A stretch of 37,311 nucleotides of DNA from a virus. Below, one piece after another: positions 7,409-19,900 of the stretch (positions are counted from its first letter, which is position 1; every line of letters begins with the position of its first letter). Below the pieces are notes generated by a model. It saw only the letters and a program-made list of their open reading frames with translations, did not search any database and was not told the origin of the DNA. Made by a program: the position numbers and the translations under genes. The stretch is taken from IMG/VR virus record IMGVR_UViG_3300046534_000660, positions 1 to 37,311 of that record, one strand, 5' to 3'.

Positions 7409-10400
7409 ATGTCTTCAAATGATAGACAGTCGAGGCTACTAGTAGCAGAGGACTGGAAAAGAATTTACCAAAGCTTTAGGAACGCAGATTTCCAAAGCTA
7501 CGATTTTGATAACCTAAGACGCACAATGATTAACTATTTGCGTCAAAACTATCCAGAAGACTTTAACGATTACATTGAATCGAGTGAATATCTTGCGCTA
7601 ATTGATATGATTGCTTTCCTTGGGCAAAACTTATCATTCCGTATTGATTTAAACGCTCGTGAAAACTTCCTTGAAACAGCAGAGCGCAGAGAAAGTGTAT
7701 TACGTCTAGCACGTATGCTGTCCTACAATCCACGACGCAATCAAGCAGCTAACGGCTTGCTTAAATTTGACACAATTAAAACAACTGAAAATCTTTTAGA
7801 TAGTAATGGTTTAAACATATCAGGTATTACTGTTAAGTGGAATGATCAAACTAACACAAACTATTTTGAGCAGTTTGTTAAGATTATGAATTCAGCATTA
7901 CCATTGTCTAACTCAATTGGTAATCCTTTAAAAACTTCGTTAATTGCAGATGTGCAAACACAAAAATATCGCTTAAACGCTACAAACACTGGGCAAGCAA
8001 TTTACCCGTTTACTAAACGTATTGAAGGTGTAAGCACACGCTTTGAAATTGTAAGTACAGACATATCAGCAGATAGCATTTTAGAAGAAGCCCCCTTACC
8101 TGGCAATAGTCCTGCATTTTTGTTTAGAGATGACGGCCAAGGTGCAGGCAGTAATAACACAGGTTTCTTTATGCACTTCCGTCAAGGTAAACTTGAAACA
8201 GGAAACTTTGCAGTAAGTAATCCAACGCCAAATCAAGCAGTAGCAATTGATGCTGAAAATATTAACGATAGTGATGTGTGGTTGTTTGCACTAAACAGTG
8301 CAGGCTTTGAAAGTAATGAATGGTCAAAAATTGATGCTGTAGAAGGCAACAATGTTATCTATAATAGTTTGTTTAATAAAACTAGAGATGTATTTGCAGT
8401 AACAACACGAGTTGGCGATAGAATTAATTTGGTATTTAGTGACGGTGTATTTGGTAATTTACCGGCAGGAGACTTTAGATCATTTTACAGAACTAGTAAT
8501 AATTTACGCAGTGTAATTACTCCAAGTGCAATAAACACAGTAAGTATTGATATTCCTTATCAGTCAAGAAACGGCTCACAACAAACTCTTACAATTGGAT
8601 TAAAATTAAATTACACAGTTAGTAACGGCACAGCAACTGAAACTAATACAGAAATTAAACAAAATGCGCCTGCTACATATTACACTCAAAACAGATTAAT
8701 TACTGGTGAAGACTATAACATTGGTCCACTTGCAATTAGTCAAGATATTATTAAAACTAAAAGTTCAAATAGAATATCAAGCGGTATTAGTCGCTTCTTT
8801 GATCTAAAAGATGCTAGTGGAAAATATTCAAACACTAGTTTGTTTGCAGACGATGGAATAATTTATAAAGAAGAATTTACTGAAAAACAATCATTTACGT
8901 TTGCAACACAAACAGATATTGAAGGTATTATATATAACACTATTGAAGGTATATTAGGTAGTGCAACTGGACAAAACTTCTACCTTGGTAAATTTCCAAA
9001 AATTATTGTTAGCGATCTTAACGCAGCTTGGACACAGTCAAGCACTAGTACAAACCAAACATTAGGTTTACTAACAGACATTGATAGCAATGCATATACA
9101 GTAGGTACATTCACTGCAAATAGTTTACGTTTATTAGAAGCAGGAACAATGTTAAAGTTTGTTGCTCCTGCAGGTAAACATTTTATGCCTAATGGAACAC
9201 TAATGACAGACGGCGCAGGCACTGACCACTTAGGAAAAACAGCATACAAATGGTGTAAAGTAATTTCTGTTTCTGGCAACGGAACAGTAATAGACGAGGA
9301 CGGGATTGCTCCAATTGCACTAAATGATGTTATACCAACAGGTGCAATATTGCAGCAAGTTATACCAAACTATTCTAAAGTATTAATTAATGATGTAAAA
9401 GTACAATTAATTGATCAAGTATTTGAGTACAAAGATTTTGCATTAAGATATGATCAATATGATAGACAGTGGAAAATAGTATTAGCTGAAGACATTAACA
9501 CACTTAGCGAATTTGCTACAGGTAAGGCAGGTGATAGCACTAGTGCAGCACTAGATGCAAGCTGGGTATTATACTTTAAAACAGACGGCGAAAAGTACAC
9601 AATTACATATCGTAACTTGAGATATGTAATGGAAAGCTCAGACGAAATTAGATTCTTCTTTGACAGTGCTGATAAGATTTATGATCCATCATCCGGTCAA
9701 ATTGTTAGAGACAAGATTGATATTTTAAACATCAACAGACAGCCCGGGAAATTAATACCATTTACAAGAGATTTTAACTGGACAATTACAGATGCATATA
9801 GAGATGTAGAAGGATATTTAGATAGCCGTAAAATACAAGTTCAATTTATTGACCTTGATGATGACGGAGTAATTGATGATCCTGATATCTTTGAACAAAT
9901 TGTTGGTGAAGAAGATGTATCTATTTTAACAAAAGATAAAATTATATTCCAAAAGAAATATACAACAACCGATGCTGTAGAAGATTTTAAATATTTTGCA
10001 AACACTACTTCTGAAATACTTGTAATAGAAAATGAAGCAGCAATTGCTCCGTATAGCACACGTTTAGAAGGACAAATATTCTATTTGATTAATGAAAAAG
10101 TATTTAGAAAGCTTAATAAGGCGTTGAACAACACTGCAATTAATACAGATTATAAAGCATACTTTGGTCGAGCAGATTTAAAATTCCATTACACACATGT
10201 TGCAGATAGTGGATACAGAATTGACCCAAGTGCAAGCAATATTATTGACACTTATATAATGTCTAAATCATACGACACACAAGTAAAACAATATATTGCA
10301 GGAACAATTTTAACTAAGCCTAAACCTCCAAGTAATGATGAGTTGTTTAGAAGTTACGGCAGCTCAATAAACAAAATTAAAAGTATAAGTGATGAGATAA

Positions 10401-10948
10401 TTTATCACCCTGTAAAATATAAGATATTGTTTGGTAGTAAGGCAAATCCAGATTTACAAGTTAAATTTAAAATTGTTAAAAATGCTAGTATAGTTATTAA
10501 TGACAACGAACTTAAATCAGATATTATTGAAGCTATTAATAAATTCTTTGATATTGAAAATTGGGACTTTGGCGAAACATTTTACTTCCAAGAGCTTAGT
10601 GCCTATATTATAAATGAGCTGTCTCCTAAACTGGTAAGTATACTAATAGTACCGCGCCAAACTACACAATCGTTTGGTAGCCTATTTGAAATAAAAAGTG
10701 AGCCAGATGAAATATTTGCAAGTGCAGCTAAGGTGAGTGATATCGAAACTATAGACCAGATAACAGCAACTAATTTACAAGCAAGCGGTACAGTAATTAA
10801 TGCTGTTTCGACTAGTATAACTTCAGGGATAACGAGCAGTGCATCAATACCAACAAGTACAAGTACAAATACAACAACTACTACTACAAGTAGTTTGTCA
10901 AGTAGCGGCTCGTCAAACAGCAGCTCAGGTGGAGGTTATAGTTACTAA
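7409..10948 (+). CDS. 6: gp6-like baseplate wedge protein, enlarged (1179 aa)
   Basis: gp6 dimers form the ring joining the six wedges of the T4-type baseplate. The N-terminus is characteristic (DWKRIYQSFRNADFQSYDFD; LALIDMIAFLGQNLSFRIDL; AERRESVLRLARMLSYNPRR), as is the TQNRLITGEDYN motif. The C-terminus has the family ending INKFFDIENWDFGETFYFQE, then an IVP strand. The protein is much longer than T4 gp6 (about 660 aa); most of the extra length lies between about residues 480 and 940. A D-x-D-x-D-G-x-I-x-D loop, resembling a calcium site, is at about 815-824, and the last 45 residues are Ser/Thr-rich. AAGGA at 7396-7400 fits the ATG at 7409 (8-base spacing) better than the one at 7403. The stop overlaps the next start as TAATG. 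Confidence 0.93.
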   Translation: MSSNDRQSRLLVAEDWKRIYQSFRNADFQSYDFDNLRRTMINYLRQNYPEDFNDYIESSEYLALIDMIAFLGQNLSFRIDLNARENFLETAERRESVLRLARMLSYNPRRNQAANGLLKFDTIKTTENLLDSNGLNISGITVKWNDQTNTNYFEQFVKIMNSALPLSNSIGNPLKTSLIADVQTQKYRLNATNTGQAIYPFTKRIEGVSTRFEIVSTDISADSILEEAPLPGNSPAFLFRDDGQGAGSNNTGFFMHFRQGKLETGNFAVSNPTPNQAVAIDAENINDSDVWLFALNSAGFESNEWSKIDAVEGNNVIYNSLFNKTRDVFAVTTRVGDRINLVFSDGVFGNLPAGDFRSFYRTSNNLRSVITPSAINTVSIDIPYQSRNGSQQTLTIGLKLNYTVSNGTATETNTEIKQNAPATYYTQNRLITGEDYNIGPLAISQDIIKTKSSNRISSGISRFFDLKDASGKYSNTSLFADDGIIYKEEFTEKQSFTFATQTDIEGIIYNTIEGILGSATGQNFYLGKFPKIIVSDLNAAWTQSSTSTNQTLGLLTDIDSNAYTVGTFTANSLRLLEAGTMLKFVAPAGKHFMPNGTLMTDGAGTDHLGKTAYKWCKVISVSGNGTVIDEDGIAPIALNDVIPTGAILQQVIPNYSKVLINDVKVQLIDQVFEYKDFALRYDQYDRQWKIVLAEDINTLSEFATGKAGDSTSAALDASWVLYFKTDGEKYTITYRNLRYVMESSDEIRFFFDSADKIYDPSSGQIVRDKIDILNINRQPGKLIPFTRDFNWTITDAYRDVEGYLDSRKIQVQFIDLDDDGVIDDPDIFEQIVGEEDVSILTKDKIIFQKKYTTTDAVEDFKYFANTTSEILVIENEAAIAPYSTRLEGQIFYLINEKVFRKLNKALNNTAINTDYKAYFGRADLKFHYTHVADSGYRIDPSASNIIDTYIMSKSYDTQVKQYIAGTILTKPKPPSNDELFRSYGSSINKIKSISDEIIYHPVKYKILFGSKANPDLQVKFKIVKNASIVINDNELKSDIIEAINKFFDIENWDFGETFYFQELSAYIINELSPKLVSILIVPRQTTQSFGSLFEIKSEPDEIFASAAKVSDIETIDQITATNLQASGTVINAVSTSITSGITSSASIPTSTSTNTTTTTTSSLSSSGSSNSSSGGGYSY

Positions 10949-13900
10949 TGGCTAAGAATGATCAAAACGAAAGTGCATTGCCAGTACCGGGTCAAAATAA
11001 TAAAATAACTTCAAGTGACTTTTTACCTAAGTTTTTTAGAACACAAGCAAACAAAAAGTTTTTACAAGGCACACTTGATCAACTTATACAACCTGGTGTT
11101 GCTGAGAAGATAAATGGCTATTATGGTAGAACAACTGCAAAAGCTTATAAAACTTCAGACAACTATATAGATGACGTTACTACTGATAGAACTAATTACC
11201 AATTAGAGCCTGCTACAGTTATCAAAGACAACTATGATAATGTAACTTTTTACAAAGACTATAATGATTATATGGGACAACTTAATGTATTTGGCGCAAA
11301 CACAGATAATCACAGTCGTTTAAACAGCCAAGAAACTTATGCATGGAATCCAAATATTGATTGGGATAAGTTTGTAAACTTTCGTGAGTATTACTGGATG
11401 CCAAATGGCCCTATTAGTATTCCTATAAGAGGACAAAGCAGAGATATTGTTAGTACATATACTGTTACTACAGAAGATCAAGGCGATAATATTGCTTATG
11501 TGTTTAATGACGGACTAACACGTAACCCTAACTTAAAATTATACCGAGGTCAAACATATCGATTTGAAATTGACACACCTGGTCATCCAATGGCTATTGC
11601 TATTAGTAGAACATTTACTCCTGGTACCTCTATCTTAACAGCAGGTACAACAGGATTGCGAGCTAGTGGATTATTTGATGCAACACTTTATGGTAACGAA
11701 TATGATCAAGGTGAGTATATTGTTCTCCCAAGCGGCGGCAGTGTAACATTTGCAGCTGATGATAATGTTTCAACACTGTACCCAGATGGTATCCGTAAGT
11801 TAGGTGAAGAAGGCGAAGAAGTAGCAATTGCATATGTTGAAAAAGGAACAATTGAATTTACTATTCCTTTTAATGCTCCGGGTAGACTGTACTATATTAG
11901 TAAAAACGCAGTTGATACTAGTGGACAAATTAGAATTTTTGACATTGAAGAAAACTCTTTCCTTAATGTCGCTGAAGAAATACTAGGTAAGAAAACTTAC
12001 AAAAGTGCAAATGGTGTAGAATTATCCAACGGAATGAAAATTAAGTTCCAAGGCGATGTATTACCTGTCACGTATGACACTAATGATTGGTATGTAGAAG
12101 GTGTCGGCGATAAAATTAAATTAATTAAAGACCAAGATTTAATTATTCCAGCAGCATACAGTGATACTAAACTTGTAGCATTTGATAGTGACAACTTTGA
12201 TACACTACCATTTGGTGATGCAACAGCGTATGCAACTAACAAAGATTACATTGTTGTTAATAGAGCATCTCCAGATAGAAATGCATGGAGTCGATATAAT
12301 AGATGGCACCATAAAGATGTAATTTTACAAAGTTATAAATTTAATAATCTATCCAGAGATGTAGATGAATCTTCTCGTGCAAAACGTCCTATTATTGAAT
12401 TTGAAGCAGGACTAAAACTAAACAATTTTGGTGCAGTTGCTAAACAAGATGTTGATTTAATAGATACCTTTACTACAGATGCTTTTAGCACAATTGAAGG
12501 ACAACTTGGTTATAATATTGATGGTGTTAATCTTGCTGATAATATGCGTATTTTGTTTGCAGCAGACACTGATACATTAGTAAGCGGAAAAATATATCAA
12601 GTTAAATTTGTTAAAATTGGAAACAATAGACAAATAAGTTTAATTGAAACTACTGACACACTACCGATTGATCTTGAAACAGTGTTAATTACACAAGGTG
12701 TAAAAAATGCAGGTAAGAGTTACCACTACCATGATGCAAAATGGGTAACTGCACAAGAAAAAATAACACGTAACCAAGCACCTTTATTTGAAGTATGTGA
12801 TGTAAATGGTAATAGCTTTAGTGATATTACTTACTATGGATCTACTACGTTTAAAGGTACTAAGTTATTTTCGTATGCAGTAGGCGAAGGCAACGTAGAT
12901 ACTGAATTAGGATTTGCATTAGACTATAAGTCTATTAATAACTCAGGTGACATTGTATTCGATTTTAATTTGTTAAATGATACATTTGAATATCAAACTG
13001 AATCTGAATTGTTTACTCAAAAAACTAATAGTGGTTACTTAAAGAAATACACATCACTTACTAAATTTGCAAATGTAAATGGATTTAGTAGCACTCCAAC
13101 AATTAGTAAGCAATTTGTTATAAGAGAGTATGCAGCAACTACTATACAACCTAATAACTTTGTAATTGACGTTTATAATAAGTCAAGTAGTGTAACTGAT
13201 TTAAAAGTAGTTGTATTTGTAAATAATAAATTGCAATTAATTACTACTGATTATACAATTAATAAAACTGGTGATAATGCAGTTATTGTATTTGTAAAAG
13301 ATCTAGTAGATACTGATGTTGTTAAAATTAAAACAGACAGCAAGACTATTAAAAATTCTAAAGGTTATTATGAGTTTCCATATAACTTAGAACGCAATCC
13401 TCTAAACGATGATGTTAACCAATTTACACTTGGTGAAGTAATTGACCATGTTGATAGCATGCTTGAAGATATTCCAGGTTATACTGGTAGGTATCTTGGA
13501 CCAAGTAACTTACGTGACTTAGGTGATTTAGATCGTTATGGCAAACGTTTTGTCAAACATAGCGGACCAATTAACTTGCCTCTATACCACGTAACTAATA
13601 AAGATTATAATATTGTAAAAGCATTAAAGTTTGCTAAAAGAGAATATTCAAGGTTTAAGAAAGTTTTCTTAGACACTGCTGCTACATTAGGCTACGACGG
13701 TCCAACCAAAGGACACGTTGATCTTCTTCTAAAAACAGTTAATTGTGATAAACTAAAGTCGCAGCCTTTTTACTTCTCAGATATGCTTCCAACAGGTGCA
13801 TCTAATAAAATTGATTATACAGTACTAGATTCTAGAATAACAGAATATCCAATTACTGATAATTTTAACTTAACTACACTAAGTTCAACAAGTGTAATTG

Positions 13901-16900
13901 TGTACTTAAACAATGTACAACTAACACATATTAAAGATTATAATTTTAATATTCCTGGTTACGTTTCAATTAGCGCAGGACAGGTAGAAACCGACACAAT
14001 TAATATTCACGAGTATGAGAATACAGACGGTAGTTTTATTGCTCCTACTCCTAGTAAGCTAGGATTGTTTCCTAAGTATTATCCTGAGCTAACAATCGAC
14101 GATACTGTACTTGCAGCAGAGCCAGAAACAACAGGCCCGTTTAAGCTATATGGCGAAGATAGTGCAACTGGTACTAGAGGTTGGTTCTATCCTATGTATA
14201 CTACTAAGAGTGCAGCAGGCTCGGGAGCATTATCAAAGTCTTACACATTTACAGGAATGAATAAACTATTTTATATTCCAGTTGCTGCCGCAACTTTAGG
14301 CGGTAATGATGATATTGAAGTTACTGAATACCCAATTGGTGTTGCGTTTATTAGAGGTCACGACGGTAGCTATATTAAAGCGTACAAAGACTTTAGAGAT
14401 GAATTACTATTAGAATTAGAAAAGAGAATCTTTAATAATATTAAAGCAGAATACTCAACTGATAGACTAGACATTAATAAATTTATTGGCGGTGAGTTTA
14501 GAATTAATGAATTTACAAAAACTGAAATTGATAATACACTGCTTGGTGATTTTACGCAGTGGTTACAGCAAAACTTAAATAACCAGACGTATACAAACAA
14601 TACGTTTTACGATAGAACTAATAATTGGACATTTAGTTATGCACAAACTACTTCACCAGACGGTAATGTAAACCCGGGCTTCTGGAGAGGTATGTATGTT
14701 AGAGCATTTGATACTGATCGTCCGCATAGTCATCCTTGGGAGATGCTAGGATTAACAACTAAGCCTGCTTGGTGGAATACTGTTTACGGTCCTGCTCCAT
14801 ATACTGGAGATAACTTAGTTTTATGGAAAGACTTAGAAGAAGGCAGAATAGCAGATCCTAAAAATACTAGAATTGATTTAAACTATGTGCGTACTGGATT
14901 AACTAATTTTATTCCAGTTGATAGCTACGGTAAATTACTATCGCCACTAGATAGTAGATATGCTAAAGATTTCCAAATTGGAAATGCCACACAAAACTTT
15001 AAGTTTGGAGATCATGCTCCAATTGAAAATGCATGGCGCAAAAGTTCAGACTATCCGTTTGCTGTACTAACTGCAATGCTATTAAACAAGCCCGCAACAA
15101 CAATGGGCTTAGGGTTTGACGTTTCGAGAATTAAGAAAAACTTAGCAAAGCAGTGGGTAGATATAGATACAAATAAACCTATTGTAATTAAAGATTTAAA
15201 ATTACCTAATACATTTGAATCAACTGCACGGACTATGACATCAGGATTAGTAAATTATATTTACAATCTTGTAGCAAGTGATATTCTTACAGTTTACAAT
15301 GGATACAAAACTGAACTTGCAGGAATTAATAACCAACTTGGTATTAAAATTGCAGGATTTACAAGCAAAGAAAAGTTTAATTTAATACTTGATAGTAGAT
15401 CACCAACGCAGACTTCAGCACAGGATGGTATATTTGTTCCACAAGAAAACTACCAAGTATTCTTAAACACAAGTAGTCCTACTGAACTTGCAATCTTTAG
15501 TGGTATTATTATAGAACGTACTGAATTAGGTTATATTGTAAGAGGTTATAATTTAGAAAAACCTTACTTTGAATATTATCCACCACAAACTGGATCTAGT
15601 TTTTCAACTGTTACAGTTGGCGGCATAGCAGAAAAAGTACAGTCGTGGATTACTAATACAGCTTTCCTAAGCGGTGAAGTATTAGAACATAATAATGTAT
15701 ATTACAGAGTTATTACTTCCTTTACTAGTGGCGTAAATTTTGAGCTTGATGACGTTGTTAAATTACCATCATTACCAATTGACGGCGGTAGAACAGCACA
15801 GTTTAAGAAAGACTTTAATACTAATGAAATTAGTACAGTACAGTACGGAACACGTTTAACTACAGCACAAGATGTTGTTGACTTTATATTAGGATATAGT
15901 ATCCGACAATCAGAAATAGGATTTAGTTTTGATAATGTTATTAACGGATCTAATTCAGTTGAAAACTGGCCGCAGAGTGCTAAAGAGTTTTTATTCTGGA
16001 CAACACAAGGATGGGCTAATAACTCATTAATTGCAGTTAGTCCAGCTGCTAATTTATTAGAATTTAAAAGAGACTATCATATAGTTGATAATATTAAAGA
16101 TGAATTTTACGGTTACAGTATTCTTAAAGCTGACGGATTATTTTTAGATTCAGAGTTTAATAGTTTATTAAGAGACCAAAATAGCTTTGGTATTGAAACA
16201 GTAGGAACAGAAGAAGGACTATATCACGTAGCATTACCATTAGTACAAAAAGAGCATGTAGTATTAATTGATAATAAAACAGACTTTAATGATAATATCT
16301 ACAATCCAAGTACAGGTTATAGACAAGAAAGAATCCGTGTTAATGGTTATAGATCAGATAATTGGAATGGTGGATTAAACATTCCTGGATTTGTATATGA
16401 CGATGCAACATTTACTGATTGGAAACAATGGAAAGATTATAAGATTGGTGATATTGTAAAATATAAGCAGTTTTATTATGTAGCAACATCTAATGCGTCA
16501 GGCGAACAAAACTTTAATGCTTCATCGTGGCATAGATTAAACGAAAAGCCAGTGTCAGAGTTAATAACAAACTTTGATTACAGAATTACGCAGTTTACAG
16601 ATTTTTATGATTTAGATTCTGATAGCTTCGATATTGGGCAACAAAAAATGTCACAGCATTTGATAGGTTATCAAAAGCGTCAATATCTTGCTAATATTAT
16701 TAATGATGATGTAAGTCAGTTTAAATTCTATAGAGGTGCAATAGCAGACAAAGGCACAATGAATGTGTTTACTAAATTATTTGATGCACTTGGCAACACA
16801 ACTGATAACTTAGAGTTCTACGAAGAATGGGCAATACAAGTTGGACGTTTTGGCGCAACTGATGATGTTGAACAAGTTGAGTTTAACTTAAAGCAAGATG

Positions 16901-19900
16901 AAATACAAGAATCACCACAAGCAGTTGAACTTGTAGATACTATTCCTGAAACTAACTTTGATAAGATTTACAGAATTTTGCCAAATAATGTATATGATAA
17001 GCCTGCTGGTTATGCACATGCACCATTTCCAACCAAAACAATAACTAATGAATACATTAGGACTGCTGGTTATGCAAATGAAGATGATGTTGATTTTATT
17101 GTTGGAAACTTTATAGATCTTGCAGACGTTGATACTAATCAAATTAGACTAGGCGACACTATTTGGATAACCGATACTGATAGCAAGTCATGGACAATTC
17201 AACAGTTAGTACGAGCAAATGTAAATGCACTAGATTTAAATGCACTTATTACTGCTGTTTCAGACAATGGATTGAATATTGTTGAAATAACTCTTGATAA
17301 ATGGGTAGATGGTTTATTTGCAGTTGGCAATTATATTGGTATCCGTGGAGCAGAGCAATTTTCAGTTAACGGGTTGTATGAAATTGATAGTATTAATTTA
17401 AACACTGTACGTATAAGAGTTCCTGTAGGTAATGAAATAACAAACTTTGAAGAAGAAAAGTTTGCAATATCTATGTTAAGAACTATAAGAGTTGACACAG
17501 TTGCAGGAGTTAATGCAGCAACAAATCAAGATATTTATAGCAAACAAAAATTATGGATTGACAAATATAACAACGAATGGGCTGTATTAGAAAACACTCC
17601 TGTTTATTTAAATTCGCAAGCAGTTACAAATCCAACAGAATACGATAGTACTGATCAAGGATTTAGTGATAGTGTAGCAGTAACAAAGAATAACAACAAC
17701 GTCTTTGTATCTTCTGCAAATGACGGGGATGGCAAAGTACATGTTTATAGGAGAACTAGAGAACAGTCAGAGTTATTACTAGATCAAGAACTTACTATAG
17801 AAACTGATGATTTATTTACTAGATCAGATAGTGACTTTGGAAAAAGTATTGCAGTATCGCCAGATGGCGAATATCTTATTGTAGGTATTCCGCAAGCAAC
17901 TTCTGTTAAAACACAATTAGCTTATAAAACAGATGCAGCTACTAGTTTAAGCACATTTGATTTCCAACCAGATGCAACATATGTTAAAAGTGACATAGTG
18001 CGTTACAGAGAAAGTCTATGGAAAGCAAATAGAGAAGTGCTTCCGGAAATTGCTAATCAGCCATTTAGTACTTTTGATACGTATGTTAATTTAGCAAGTG
18101 TAGCAGATGCTGATAGTACAACATTAAATCTTTTAGTTGCAGGTGATCCGGGATTAGCAACTAACACAACAAGTCACTTGTTAGTGCGAGCGCCAAAAGA
18201 TATGTATATCGGAACAACAGCCGGCGACACAATTAACTTATTTTGGAACCAGCGTAGTTTTACATTCCCAACATTAGATAACTATATTCCGTTTGAAGGG
18301 CTTATTCCAGAAATTACTGGAGCATTTTTAAGTCAAGATCATACTATTGTTGAAAAAATTGATCATGTAATGTTTGTTGAAACTTTTGTATCATTGCCAA
18401 CAGTAGGCAGTACTGTAACAACTGACACTGGTAGTGCCGAAGTAGCATATGTAGGATCTCGCAGAGACAGTGCAGTTGTTTACCTTAAAAACACAAATGG
18501 TGTCTTTCCTATTACAGGTGAAATGTTTATTAATGAATTAGACTTTGTAGGATTTTATTCAGAAGCAGACACATATGCTACAAGTACAGCAATAGGCGGC
18601 TTCTGGATGATTAATACAGGATTTACTTATTCAAACAACAGTGTGTATTATGAACAAGGTCGAGGCTTAGTGTATGCTGATGTTAAACTACAAGGCTCAG
18701 TAAGAGCTATTAATAACTATTATAATATTCAAAACACAGTTGGCACAATTGGTACATATGTTACTAACAAAAATAATGTAAGCTATATTGAACAATTGTC
18801 ATATCGAGGTGATCCGTCAGGTGCTGATGCACAAGACGGTGTTGAGAGAGATCTTCCAAGTAATAAATTTATAGTTAGAGTAGGAAAATTATTTAGTGAT
18901 TATGTAGCGCAAGGTGAAGAACAGCAATTCCGTTTATACAATCTTGACAACAGAATTATTGATGTTGCAAGTGCAGGATTTACATATGATATTTTAAACA
19001 AATCACAAACTATTGTTGATCTATGGGACGGCTATATTGACTTTACATTAACAGAATTTGACTTTCAAGGATTTGCATTTGAGCCACAAATTGGAGATGT
19101 AATTGAAGATATTCAAATTCCAAAAGATGGTCAGGGCGGTTTAGCACTAACAACTATTAGCACAAGTACTGCTGAAGTTACATTTATAAAACGTAATTTT
19201 AACTCTGTAAGAGTTTACTTAAAAGTACTAACAGGTCCTTGGGTAGAACAATCCAACATAGGACGCTTCCAGCTCCGCAGAAAAGCAAATGTTGGTTTAC
19301 GTGGAGTAGGCGATGCTGATCGTGCAATTGGTACTATAACTAATGTTAATAATAGCATAGTATTGGGAACATCAGAAGTTGGTAAGTTCTTAGTATTTGA
19401 ACATTCTAGTAACTTTGACATTGTTGCTACTCCAAGAATTATTGATGAAGAATATTGGTTCTTTGATGAAACTACTGAGCAAGGTGTTGCCAGATTGTCT
19501 AATCCTCCGTACAGCTTAAACAAAGACTACACTCAAATTTATAATATACCTGCTGTAAAAACAGGAACAACTCCAACATTAGCAAATGAAGGTGCTGTTG
19601 CAATATATCGCAGATTGCCAGATGGTACATATAGAATACAACACACACTTATATCAGAATACAGGGCAGCAAACAGAAACTTTGGCTCTCAAGTTGCAAT
19701 AGTACAAACTAATAATCGTTATACAATGTTAGTTGCTAGTGACAGTATTGTTAGTGCTAACGAAACCGATAGCACAGGTAGAAGAGTACACCCTGGATCA
19801 ATTGAAGTGTTCCGTCATGGTACAACTGCATCTGATAGTTTCCAAGGCGATTATCAAATAAGAGCATACGCACTTGATGATATTGTAGTATTCAAAGATG

